From assembly GCF_000003815.2 (NCBI RefSeq), contig NC_049987.1, forward strand, positions 5,864,784 through 5,928,783: 64,000 nt of DNA. The letters are read 5' to 3'. Each line of letters begins with the position of its first letter. Position 1 is the stretch's first letter. This DNA comes from Branchiostoma floridae. Lineage: Eukaryota; Chordata; Leptocardii; Amphioxiformes; Branchiostomatidae. Below the pieces are notes generated by a model. That model was given only the letters and a program-made list of their open reading frames with translations. It ran no database searches and was not told the DNA's origin. Of this stretch, positions 22,645 to 34,100 are shown piece after piece. Position numbers and translations under genes: made by a program.

Positions 22645-22756
22645 TTATCTCTCCAAGGAGTCGTCACAAGGCACAGTTGTCTCGTGATTGCTGTGACAAG
22701 ACCCATCCTGGTCACTGTAAGCAGCTGCAATCGCAAGTTTGTTCTTCTTCTTCAAA
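22645..22756 (-). CDS. Gene A cytoplasmic-tail exon (truncated)
   Basis: It follows acceptor ATGCGCAG and encodes FKKKK-like stop-transfer residues, then LAIAAAYSDQDGSCHSNHET and PCDDSLER, then TAA. In copies B and C this codon is TTA. The ancestral stop is still visible at 22585-22587. Confidence 0.7.
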
Positions 22757-25700
22757 CTGCGCATACGATCAAAGGATACAGAAGGTCAATACACTCACAA
22801 ATAAAATGAGACTATGCAATGTCGTTGGTTGGACTCACACGCAAATTCAAAGTATGAGTATGACAATTAAATATAACGCAAAAAATATCAAATGAGTATT
22901 GGCGCACTCGATATCCCATGACCTGACAGAAAAATTCGTCAGCACAGAAATTTAACTGATGTATACCCAGCGACATGCGTTGTATGTTTTTACATTATGG
23001 ATCACAGGTTGTCAAAATATCTCTTTCTACCACAAATGGCTTGCTTAATTGTAAGTAGCTTCTAGATATCATCAAAAGTAAAAACATCGGTTTGCTTGGT
23101 AATGTTTACACAGCAACATATAAGTACGAAGGGCGTGCCAATAGCCATGATGGCACTTGTAAAAATGATAATAATTCATTTGCACATTGCTATCTATTTC
23201 TAACAATCGGCTAAAAGTGATCTCCCAATGGCCAAAATATTTGCATCATTTGAACGTTACACCTACGTATGGTCGACGTCAAAATCAAAACTTACTGGAT
23301 GATGACAGCAATGGCCACCACAGCAACAGTCACCCCAGCAGCAGCCGATACAAAAGGAACTACAGGGAACGTTGACTCATGTGGCCTGTCTACACCAGGG
23401 TTGGTTGTGCTTGAAGAGGGTGACTGGGCATTGCCATGATAATGTTGTGCAGGGGGTTGTGTGGTTTGGCGGGGAGAAGTATGCAATTTTGTGGATATTG
23501 GAGTTAAAGCACTGGAAAGAGATTCAGTTATGATAACTTGAAGGGAAGGGGTAGTCACAACATTTGGAGAAGTTTCAAAGGTAGTAATGGTAGTGGTTTT
23601 AGATAGAGCTTTGGTGGTTTCCAAAGCTGTATCGAAGCGGGTGCTCTTATCGACCGTAGACTGTGTGGACATCTTTGTTGATAATATTGTCGGCACTAGC
23701 GTTGTAGTCACTGGAAACAGAAATATATCAACAATTTAGAACGCTCATACAATCATAGGCAGATGAATAAGTAGTATCTTTCGTTTAAACAGAGTAAGAT
23801 GAACCCCAGAATAGCTTTTTCCATTATAAAATAGACGCAGATGATACTTGCCTGCTCCGTTAGTTTCTCCAACTATCATGCCATTCTCTGTGCAGTTGCT
23901 CTCTCTATCTTCTTCATAAGAGCAGTTCCCACAGGAGACTGTGATTTCACAATCGTCGTCAGACATGCCGTGGCACAGTTGATGCCCGTTTCTTGTGCCT
24001 GATAATGTTCGCTTCACTTCTCGGTGAAAATCCAAGTCATCGGAATCACAGGACATGTTAAAAGTGAACCGCTGCTTATGTCTCCCCCTGTCTGCAGTTG
24101 GCATTACATTGCATTGCAGTAAGAAAAAAAATACCAATACATAAGCACTGATTGTGACAGACGATATATACAGTATTTACAGGTTGATTGTTCTGGGGAA
24201 ATTCTCCTTAGGCTAGTTCCTTTATAATTTCGTGTGTGTATGTGTGTGTGTTGATGTCGCCAGATCAGCAACGAGATCATCGCATGAGGGTAAGTATAGA
24301 TAGTAGATGCACGAACTTAATACTAATCTAATCATATTAAATGAATGGTTTTGAACGTCAACTCACTTTGACATATGATATCGTCAACTCCCGCGCCTGT
24401 CCATGTTGATGAAGGATTCGTCATGTCACATTCGAATATGTTCCGTCTCTTGTGAACTTTGTCCTCTCTACAGAAGAGAATGCACCTCTGCACTAGATTA
24501 TCCTCGTGGCAGACAAAGGCTCCATGTGTCGGCGGTTTAAGGGGCGGACAAACTGAAATAGAACAAGACAAAGACTTAGGGTTTACGATGATATTTCATT
24601 TCCCTGTACTTCTACCATGTAGCTCAATTTCAGTTTTTGAGATAAATTACTTTACGTGTGGTGTACGCTGGGCAAGTCGTAGCTTATGGTTATTTGGACA
24701 TGATTCGCTGAGTGTAAATTGAACCATGATTGACTGAATATGTAGTATCTTACCATTCTTTTTGCAGTGAAATGTGATGTTATAACTGGCTGAAGAAGTT
24801 CCAGCTATGTCCGTCGCGTAGCAGGTGATATGTGCTGTCTCACCAATGGCGATACGGTCCAGGTGGGTTTGCCTACATATGACATCCTTGATGCCCACAT
24901 TGTCGCCAAAACATGATGAAATCCTGCTTTTAGAGTAGTAGTCATAGAGATTCACGTCACGACACTCCTCTCCGTATAGATTTTGACTGAGATCCGGACA
25001 GTTTAGTATGTGTGGCTCTGTGTTGTCTGGACCAAAATCGTTCGGGGAAAAAAACAGAAATGATACTCAATTATTGTACAATTATCCAAAGTCTGTAAAT
25101 TACGATGATCTCATTAAAGTTGACAACAATACTGAATCTTGCTTATTTTTCTTTTATATCATATTGTCGTGTTAATTTACTGAACTTATTCTACTTTGTA
25201 AACGCAGCCGGAGATGATGACATTTCAAATGAAGAATGTTGTGAAGGTATACAAAATTTAGTATTTTCTCTATAACGTAGTAATGCAGGACATCTTGTAT
25301 CTACAATCCTTCTTCAGTCTTTATGTCGTCACAGTGAGAAAAAACGTACTCACAAGTGCAATAAACGGGTGATAATGATTGAAGTACCTTTGATGAGCAC
25401 ACTGACGTCACAGGTATCATTACAAGCAATGAACCGAGTGACGTGGTACAGGTACAGTCCCGCTTCCAGGGTCTTGCTTGGACTGACTTCATACTTCATA
25501 ATTGGGTACGTAACATTTGGTGACATGATGTTGTCCACTATCGGCGTCATCTCACTGAGTTGAGCGTCAACAGCCTTGACGTAGTTACTGAAGTCAACCA
25601 GGATGTAGTTCTCGTCTTTAGGTAAGGACATATGGATAGATGTGCTCGGGCAACTTACAAAACTGCATGATCTTGCTTCTGTGGGAAGAATAAGGAACAG

Positions 25701-28430
25701 CCTAAAACTTGCTGCAGCATAGGCTTTGTATTATTCAATCAGAACTATTGTAATATTAGAGCTTAGCATTGCTTTAAGTATTTGTATTACAAAAGAAATA
25801 CCATTCAGTTTATCATTCACATGGCTTAAACTTATGGTTTGCATGTTAACTGTAATAAAAACACCAAACCTATGTCAACAATCATACTAAGTCTAGTAGT
25901 TGACGGTACCAACTTTAATTTAGTATAGAGAGACATTTTTAATTGAAATGTACTGTTTTTTATACGACATATTTCTGCCTGTGTTGCCTACCGTGGCAGA
26001 CGATTCCATTGATGGGATGTAAACCATCGTTAGAGCAACACTTATACGATCCTTCTGTGTTGATGCAGTACTCGTCCTCACGATCACATGAGTCTGAGAG
26101 ATACCAGCACTCGTCCACATCTGCACCGGTACATACAATAAAAACGCTGAAGGCATAGGGATAGAAAAGCTTACTCAAATGACACATGTATGCTTATGCT
26201 TGGTTTATCAATATCTGTGATTACCTCCATGCAATATTAAGAGGGGTTTAAATTTTCACTGGCGTTTGTGTGAGTGTGTCTGTGTATGTGTCAACAAGAT
26301 AACTCAAGAACGACTAAACGGTTTATTTTCATACTGGGTGTGTTGATGAGGTGTGACGAACACTGCATATAATTAGATTTTGGGTCCCCTTCACTTCGTT
26401 CTGTAGGAGAACGTTCGGTTTTTATATCTCCTGTTTTGAATAAGCTATGGACTAACTATGGAGTGGTAGATAGATCTTGAGATCGGGAAGAAGTCTGGGC
26501 TTCCTAGCGGCTAGGTTTTTTTTTCTAAATATTCCAAATAAGAATAACGGGTTTCATGATTTCTGGTATGGAGGTATCCAGACCAAAATGTATAAAATGG
26601 AATGCAGGTCATGCAAATTGGGGAACATTTGCATGAAATATACAAAAGCTCTAAATATTTCATGGAGGTATGAGCTCGCCGAACTCTAGTTTATATTACG
26701 TTTCAAGGTGACAAAGAAACAACGTTAACAATGGGCATAAAACGATGAGAAAATATATGTTCTAATGATTCATGAAGATATTGTTTATCCACTGATTTTT
26801 TTTCTACATCTGGCATGACGTCAAACAAGAGACAAAGACTTATTCATCCATAACAGTATAATTGCAGTCTGCAAACCTTCGCACGGTCAAGAACACGTAA
26901 CTAACGAGTATTATAGACCAGGTACGTCATATTTTCAAAATTCTGGGGTATATGCTTGATCACAGTTCGGAATCAGGTAACGTTGAGGGGAACACCTATG
27001 TAATCCACATAAAAATGGCCTGATCACGGATTATGTCCATATTTTGTAATCTAAAACATGCAGGAAACATTACCTTCTTCACATTGATGGCCTTCCCATC
27101 CTTTATCACATTCACAGTTGTTCGTATTGACACACAAGCCGTGTTCACATGGGAGGTAACAGTCCGCTGCAGGAATGAAAAGATTTCCAATCAGTAACTT
27201 TCAATGAAATATTTGCTTATAGATTGGTAATCTCCATCGCTCACTCACCCAATACAAAGTATTGGAATGAGGTTTTTACCCGGCTTGAAGAGAGCCACAC
27301 TCAACTCTTTGTATAGTAACACTACACAAATATTGCAGGTACACTTACCACTTACCATGTAATTTAGTAGTCCTTTGGTGATTTTTAGAAGTCATATCTA
27401 TTTTCATTAATTAATCCTAATATAAAGTAACCTGACATGTATATATATATACATGTACACTGCTGTCGTCATAATCAAGTCGTCCACGTTTTGAGAAAAA
27501 TAATAGTGTCTAACCCTGACAGGTGTCGTTGATCCTGTTCCAACCGACGCAGCACTTGTAGTCAATAAAGTACTCCGTGGCGTAGGCAATCATCAAACTC
27601 CGGGGGTTTCTAACAACAAGTAAAATTGTGACGTAAGTACTATGAACAAGCAATCATTTGGGAGATATCAATCTGAGGCGAACATGCTCAGTACACGCCA
27701 TTAAATCGTCACATAGAGCGTATGAAATGAAAAAAAGGTAAAACAACGGATGAATGGTATGTTATGATTGAAGTGATTATACCAGGGGTAATTTTGCAAT
27801 AAACAGTACTCAACTATTCACAAGGGCATACGCAAATCTGGCGGGGAGTATCATTAGTTAAATGTGAATATTCTTATAAGATTAGAAACTAGTATCACCA
27901 GTCATGTTACATTTCTCATATAAATAGGTAAAGTTCAGCACAAAGGTATGACCCTGTATGGAATTATGACATAGCTGTCACAACCATACCTATGACACTA
28001 ATGTAAAATGCGCCTAATGTTTCACACCTGGCCTTTTTAATCCCAAAGACGTCCAACATCCTCAGGTAGTCCCAGAGCCCGGATGAAGGTTCCCGTTTCC
28101 TCCTGTTCTCGATGGTGTACATCACGGTTCGGGACGCCTGGCGTGTGCACACAGCTCCATCGGGCCTGCGTAGATTATGAGACCATACGGTACAATGAAT
28201 AATATGGACTATATATTTGTGATTTGAGAGGGCCCAGTAAATTTTTTTAAGCTAACGATGATGTTGAACTATATTTTGAGTCAGATATATACTATAATAT
28301 TACCACGGGGAAACATACATTCCGTCACAAGTATGAACGATGACGAATGTACTCACCCACGAAGCAGGGCCGGTGCAATAGTGGCGAACCCTGAAAACAG
28401 TAAGTATCCCAACAACGTCAGGTGGTTCAT
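22645..28430 (-). CDS. Gene A: EMI-EGF-HYR-sushi-mucin transmembrane protein
   Basis: Eleven exons were read by splice phase and total 2046 bases, 682 codons including stop. In order they encode a signal peptide (28430-28357), EMI domain (28165-28028 and 27609-27515), EGF (27166-27074), calcium-binding EGF (26120-25992), HYR-like module (25678-25388), HYR (25026-24754), sushi (24552-24367), cysteine module (24091-23852), Ser/Thr-rich stalk plus transmembrane helix (23710-23296) and cytoplasmic tail (22756-22645). The tail meets TAA at 22645, where genes B and C have a Leu codon and continue about 20 more residues. A cell-surface receptor or adhesion role is inferred from architecture only. 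Homology to genes B and C runs through every core exon. Confidence 0.82.
23296..23710 (-). CDS. Gene A stalk and transmembrane exon
   Basis: It encodes a Thr/Ser/Pro-rich segment, a conserved juxtamembrane YHG...QSPSS..TNPGV block, and a Val/Ala-rich helix ending AVII before donor GTAAGT. The stalk is about 138 codons, much shorter than in C. Confidence 0.82.
23852..24091 (-). CDS. Gene A cysteine-module exon
   Basis: It encodes RFTFNMSCDSDDLDFHREVK and CEITVSCGNC. It lacks the extra DACSQD segment and one further Cys found in C. The donor is AG/GCAAGT, a GC-AG intron, where C has GTAAGT. Confidence 0.72.
24367..24552 (-). CDS. Gene A sushi (CCP) exon
   Basis: It encodes CPPLKPPTHGAFVC, then C..FC, C and W..., with a closing Cys. 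The spacing is that of a CCP module, 62 residues long, phase 1 to 1. Confidence 0.82.
24754..25026 (-). CDS. Gene A HYR exon
   Basis: It encodes PHILNCPDLSQ ... ITCYATDIAGTSSASYNITF. The NCP opening and TC.A.D.AG...C/Y.ITF close are hallmarks of HYR domains. Confidence 0.8.
25388..25678 (-). CDS. Gene A HYR-like exon
   Basis: A 97-residue beta-rich module with CSFVSCPSTSIHMSLPKDEN at the start and ACNDTCDVSVLIKG at the end. It is probably a divergent HYR/Ig-type fold. Phase 1 to 1. Confidence 0.78.
25992..26120 (-). CDS. Gene A calcium-binding EGF exon
   Basis: DVDEC opens the module and CINTEGSYKCC follows, fitting the cbEGF consensus (D.DEC ... C.N..GS(Y/F).C). Phase 1 to 1. Confidence 0.8.
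27074..27166 (-). CDS. Gene A EGF exon
   Basis: Encodes ADCYLPCEHGLCVNTNNCEC and DKGWEGHQCE, a six-cysteine EGF module of 31 residues. Acceptor CATTCCTGCAG; the exon is homologous to 46989-47081. Confidence 0.82.
27515..27609 (-). CDS. Gene A EMI exon 2
   Basis: Encodes SLMIAYATEYFIDYKCCVGW and NRINDTCQ, the CC.GW end typical of EMI domains. Enters in phase 2 and leaves in phase 1. Confidence 0.8.
28028..28165 (-). CDS. Gene A EMI exon 1
   Basis: Encodes GPDGAVCTRQASRTVMYTIE then a basic NRRKRE and GLWDYLRMLDVFG. Acceptor CTACGCAG, donor GTGTGA. Confidence 0.72.
28357..28430 (-). CDS. Gene A signal-peptide exon
   Basis: ATG at 28430 encodes MNHLTLLGYLLFSGFATIAP, a clear hydrophobic signal peptide, and ends LLRG before donor GTGAGT in phase 2. 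Matches the start exon of gene B in sequence and phase. Confidence 0.82.
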
Positions 28431-29010
28431 TTTAAGTCCGCTTTACAGGGACTGCGTGCTAGATCAAAAATTGAACCGTGCAAGACGTTGCCTTACATCT
28501 CACTGTGCTCTACAGGGAATTCCCAGGCAAACAATGCTGTTTATTTCAACCATATCAGGTACTAGTATCTGATTCTGTGACGGTCATCAGTCTTTTGGGG
28601 TTTCAGACAAAACAAACACCGTTTGTTTTCTTGACGGTAAACATCTGTTCAACGTCATTGTTGACAGCTTAGCTCAAAGGTTCCGAGTACAAGTAAAACA
28701 CCAAATAGCCCTACATTCGTATGAGAGTTTCAGTGTTTTCTGTTGCTATTCCCATTTATTAGTTTTTTTCGGCTATGTCCAAGTGGTTGCGCCTAGTGCC
28801 ATACTGTAATCGCTGCGTGGGACCTAGAGCAGCTCTTTGGGTTGATCAAGTTACTTGCTATAGAACTGCTGTGTATACTGTGTTAACAATTGGGTTGGTG
28901 ACTTTATGTCATGGGACAAAGAAAACAATCCCACCCGCCTTTCAATTCAAGTCCGTTGAATGGTTTTAAATTTCTTCAAGACTGTTATTCACCCGAAGGG
29001 AGCCTGCCAT
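28431..29010 (-). promoter_or_regulatory. Upstream region of gene A, duplicated in front of gene B
   Basis: The block around 28557-28610 (CTTTTGGGGTTTCAGACA) and the segment at 28770-28970 recur in the same order at 50660-51130 upstream of gene B. This indicates that the promoter was copied with the gene. Confidence 0.45.
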
Positions 29011-29614
29011 CATGGCTACTCGTCAGAGGAAATAAGTACCTAACTTGCTGTATTTTTTTTAAACAAGTGAGGATCCTTCTCATGTGATCGTGTGACTACT
29101 CAGCTTTAGCTGTTAGCTGAGACAAAAGGGAGAAACGTATCTGCAATTTCAGAAGGATGAAAATGACGAAAAGAGCACAAAGTTCTCGTTGAAGATATCG
29201 GTCACGTATGAATATAGCTACTACAGTATTCTTCAGTGACGTTTTTGCAAAGGCATAGAGACATACCACCAAATTTTCGATGTCTTGCAACACATCTTGT
29301 TCACAGAGGGACCTAGTCTCGCGAGAGAGCATGAGATTATGCCTCGAACGGAATAAACTAAACCGAAGGGAGTGTCGCATGACAACAGAATTCTGACAGG
29401 AGTGTTTGAAGTTTGGTCCTACTATTTGATATCGGTCAGCCCCTCTTTCAAAAAGAAAAGAGATGTTGAAAGAATTATCTTGAAGTCTTGTTGTAATAAG
29501 GATAAGAGGGATGCAAACTACCGAGCCAACCAAATAATCACTTATCACAAATTAAATGTCAGAAATTATTTAATAGCTTCTCTCCAGTTAGTTCCGAACT
29601 TGAAATGATCGGAC

Positions 29615-29855
29615 CCTCATCTCCAAGCAGATCTTGCGGTGGCANNNNNNNNNNNNNNNNNNNNNNNNNNNNNNNNNNNNNNNNNNNNNNNNNNNNNNNN
29701 NNNNNNNNNNNNNNNNNNNNNNNNNNNNNNNNNNNNNNNNNNNNACTGTAACGTCACTTCCTTCGTCTTACGCACTGAGAAAAATTTTAATTTTATTATT
29801 TATACACGTTATGATACTATTTTATGCCACCGCAGATCTGCTTGGAGATTAATCG
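29615..29855. mobile_element. MITE spanning an assembly gap
   Basis: CTCCAAGCAGATCTTGCGGT at the left is the inverted copy of ACCGCAGATCTGCTTGGAG at the right. 100 N lie inside (29645-29744). Confidence 0.65.
29645..29744. other. Assembly gap (100 N)
   Basis: Run of N. Any open frames drawn across it are meaningless. Confidence 0.99.
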
Positions 29856-30975
29856 GACCCTACTTTCAAGGGCTTTGACAGAATTGGAGCCTATTTTCAC
29901 TATCGTCGAATACGTTTGTATGCTTGTACCCTGTCATCATTACTATGTTGAAATCATGTTGAAATTTGTGAGTCTCTAGCTGTATACGTAGAATTCATAC
30001 GGAAGTTCCTGTACAAGTAGCTTGTCAATAAATTTGTCTACGTGATGTATTACAATATTATATATATAACTCAGCTCACCAAACATTCAAATACGATAAG
30101 ATTGTGAATTAATGGCAGTACTAAATACAAAACCAAATATGCAAACTGATGATGTTGCAACCTGTAACATCAGAGTTATAGATGGTTTTACAAAATTCAT
30201 CTTGATATAAGGGATGTTGATTATACATATTGACATTTCGTTGATGTTCCATCGCTAGGATACGAGGACATAGCCAAATAAACGTAGCTAGAAAATACTC
30301 CATACTTTGTTAAAATAAATAACCCATACGTAGTAGCTTTTTCAGGCCATTATTTCCCAAAGCAATGTTGATAAGCTGATTGATCTAAACAAGTGCGTAT
30401 TATCTATTCTTATCAATACTATTACATGTACAATACAACTTTGCTGAAACATGTACAGCTGTATTCTCTCTTACAAAGCTAGCGTCTAAGATAGGGCGAA
30501 AAAAAACAAGATGGCTAAAAAAATAAGATGGCTAAATTTTCAAAATAGACACCATAAACATAGTAACAAACATTTGAGTGACAAAATATGGCATTACAAC
30601 TAACAAGTCATTCATTCCTGTATTCAAAACGTGCACCAGTGTAGTAATGGTAGGCTGGTATCACTAACCATGTTGGCAACTACACTGACGGCTTCCATAT
30701 TGGTGCCACTTTTATTTACATCTATCCAACACGATTCACTCCTGCAACTACAGTCATAGCTAACGCCCAAGTGTCAATTCTACAAGTACCATCATTAGGC
30801 TGTAATTCGCCCATTTTAATATTTTCTCGTCATGTTGACCATCCCCGAAGAGGAATATTTTCTGAAAGGAATGGCGAAAAGCAATGAGGGTGTTGATGTC
30901 ATCCATAAATTGACCTGCTGTGTTTGAAATTCCTCGAATGATAGTCAGTGTCTCTCTCCACTTGGCGTCGTTTTA

Positions 30976-31150
30976 TTATCTTCTTAATGCATTAATGGTT
31001 GTTATCCAGTTATTCTCGTGAACCTTATTTGCTTCTAATCTCTCCAAGGAGTCGTCACAAAACACAGCTGTCTCGTGACTGCGTTGACGAGAAGCATCTT
31101 GGTCAGTGTAAACAGCTGCAATAGCAAGTTGCTTCTTCTTCTTCTTGAAA
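30976..31150 (-). CDS. Gene B cytoplasmic-tail exon
   Basis: Acceptor ATGCACAG. It encodes FKKKKKQLAIAAVYTDQDAS through KVHENNWITTINALRR and stops at 30976. Intact compared with gene A. Confidence 0.78.
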
Positions 31151-34100
31151 CTGTGCATACGATCAAAAAATACAGTAGGTCAATACATTCACAATCAAAA
31201 TCTGATACTATGAAATGTCATTGGCTAGACCCAAACGTACGTTTAAAGTATGAGTATGAAAATTAGATATGATTCAGAAAATATTAAGAGTATTGGTGCT
31301 CTCGATATCCCATGACCTGACACAGAAACATTCGTCAGCACAGAAACATTCGTCAGAATTTTATCTGATTTATACCCAGTGACATGCGCTATATGTATTT
31401 ACATTAGTTGTCAGAACATGACATTCTACAACTTTAAATGGCTTGCTCTTAAGTAACGTCTAGATTAACGTCAAAAGTAATGGGCAAAATATTGGTTAAC
31501 TTTGCAATATTTTCACAGCCACAGAAGTACAATAGGCGTGGTGTTGCTAATAGCAATGATGTGACACTTCTAATAATAATAATAATTCATTTGCACATTG
31601 CTATTTATTTCAGCTAAATGTGATCCTCCAATGGCAAAAATGTTTGCACGTTATACCTACGTATGGTCGACGTCAAAATCAAAACTTACCAGATGATAAC
31701 AGCAATGGCCACCACAGCAACAGTCACCCCAGCAACAGCCGATACAACAGGAACTACAGGGAACGTTGAGTCATCATGTGACCTGCTCACACCAGGGTTG
31801 GTTGTGATTGAAGACGGTGACTGGGTAGTGCCATGGTAATTATACATAGCAGGAGGCGGGGTGGCTTGACGGGGAGAAGTGTACATATTTGTGGATGTTG
31901 AGGTTGAAACACTCGACGGAGCTTCAGATGCCGTAATGACGCCAGGTGGAAGTTCAGTCTTCGTTGTAATAGATGAAGTTTTAGGTGAGCTTAAGACTGT
32001 TGCGAACGTAGCTGTTGTTTTTGCAGTGTTTGTATGGGGGTATGTGGCAGTTTTGGTTGCAGTGTTTGTATGGGGGTATGTGGCAGTTTTGGTTGCAGTG
32101 TTTGTATGGGGGTATGTGGCAGTTTTGGTTGCAGTGTTTGTATGGGGGTATGTGGCAGTTTTGGTTGCAGTGTTTGTATGAGGGTATGTGGCAGTTTTGG
32201 TTGCAGTGTTTGTATGAGGGTATGTGGCAGTTTTGGTTGCAGTGTTTGTATGGGGGTATGTGGCAGTTTTGGTTGCAGTGTTTGTATGGGGGTATGTGGC
32301 AGTTTTGGTTGCAGTGTTTGTATGGGGGTATGTGGCAGTTTTGGTTGCAGTGTTTGTATGGGGGTATGTGGAAGTTGTCTTTGCAGTGGTGTGAGGGTCA
32401 GGGGAGGTCGTAGTGGTTGATGTAGTTGTGGTGGTGACTTGTGGCTTAGGAAGAAGGGGTGAGGTTGGAAGAAGTCTTAGATGCGTGGTTTTGGTGCTTC
32501 TGGTATGAGTAGCTGTTGTTGTGGTGGGTGTGAATAGAGAAATGGATCTAATTAATGTGGATAAAGCGGCGTTGGTTGTAGTGGTTGAATGATTTAACTA
32601 GTAGCTGTGTATATTGGAGCCTTTGGTGAGGTTGAGTTTGTTTGGAGTGAAGCAACAGTGATACTTGTTGGCGCTGTGACTGAAGTTACAGTACTACTAG
32701 TGTTGAAAGAAGGTCCAAGGGCATTGGAGGTGGTGATTTCGGTGGGCTCCCTGTTGCTTGTACTAGCACTGGTGGCCTGTCCGGGTNNNNNNNNNNNNNN
32801 NNNNNNNNNNNNNNNNNNNNNNNNNNNNNNNNNNNNNNNNNNNNNNNNNNNNNNNNNNNNNNNNNNNNNNNNNNNNNNNNNNNNNNNNNNNNNNNNNNNN
32901 NNNNNNNNNNNNNNNNNNNNNNNNNNNNNNNNNNNNNNNNNNNNNNNNNNNNNNNNNNNNNNNNNNNNNNNNNNNNNNNNNNNNNNNNNNNNNNNNNNNN
33001 NNNNNNNNNNNNNNNNNNNNNNNNNNNNNNNNNNNNNNNNNNNNNNNNNNNNNNNNNNNNNNNNNNNNNNNNNNNNNNNNNNNNNNNNNNNNNNNNNNNN
33101 NNNNNNNNNNNNNNNNNNNNNNNNNNNNNNNNNNNNNNNNNNNNNNNNNNNNNNNNNNNNNNNNNNNNNNNNNNNNNNNNNNNNNNNNNNNNNNNNNNNN
33201 NNNNNNNNNNNNNNNNNNNNNNNNNNNNNNNNNNNNNNNNNNNNNNNNNNNNNNNNNNNNNNNNNNNNNNNNNNNNNNNNNNNNNNNNNNNNNNNNNNNN
33301 NNNNNNNNNNNNNNNNNNNNNNNNNNNNNNNNNNNNNNNNNNNNNNNNNNNNNNNNNNNNNNNNNNNNNNNNNNNNNNNNNNNNNNNNNNNNNNNNNNNN
33401 NNNNNNNNNNNNNNNNNNNNNNNNNNNNNNNNNNNNNNNNNNNNNNNNNNNNNNNNNNNNNNNNNNNNNNNNNNNNNNNNNNNNNNNNNNNNNNNNNNNN
33501 NNNNNNNNNNNNNNNNNNNNNNNNNNNNNNNNNNNNNNNNNNNNNNNNNNNNNNNNNNNNNNNNNNNNNNNNNNNNNNNNNNNNNNNNNNNNNNNNNNNN
33601 NNNNNNNNNNNNNNNNNNNNNNNNNNNNNNNNNNNNNNNNNNNNNNNNNNNNNNNNNNNNNNNNNNNNNNNNNNNNNNNNNNNNNNNNNNNNNNNNNNNN
33701 NNNNNNNNNNNNNNNNNNNNNNNNNNNNNNNNNNNNNNNNNNNNNNNNNNNNNATGAATGAATGAATGAGTGAGTGAAAGAATGGTCTATTGCTAAACAA
33801 TCGTATCGATGACAATGTATGGCAGTTGTAAAGTTTCAGTTATTAAAAAAAAACATTATTAACTCACCTCTGCAGCTGACATGATCCACATTTACACCAG
33901 TCCATCTCGGAGAAGGGCTGTTCGGGTCACATCTGAAGATGTCTTCAATGCGCCTTGTATGAAACTTCCCTTCCGTGCAGATGAGAGCACATCGGTGTTC
34001 TTGCTGGTTTTCGTGACAGACAAACGCTCCAAACCCCGGTGGCTTCAGCGGTGGACAATCTATATTATATTATATTATATTATATTATATTATATTATAT

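Larger units (their letters stand above)
29060..29990. repeat. Second copy of the 21470-22340 segment
   Basis: Same ordered blocks as 21470-22340 but without the LINE insert. It contains a separate MITE with an assembly gap at 29615-29855. Confidence 0.6.

Noticed and set aside
32015-32420. Plus-strand frames encoding Cys/Trp-rich repeats
   Set aside because: They are the other-strand shadow of the 36-bp mucin repeat. The minus frame continues into the stalk and transmembrane exon.
32607-33815. Long frames across the second gap
   Set aside because: They consist almost entirely of N.
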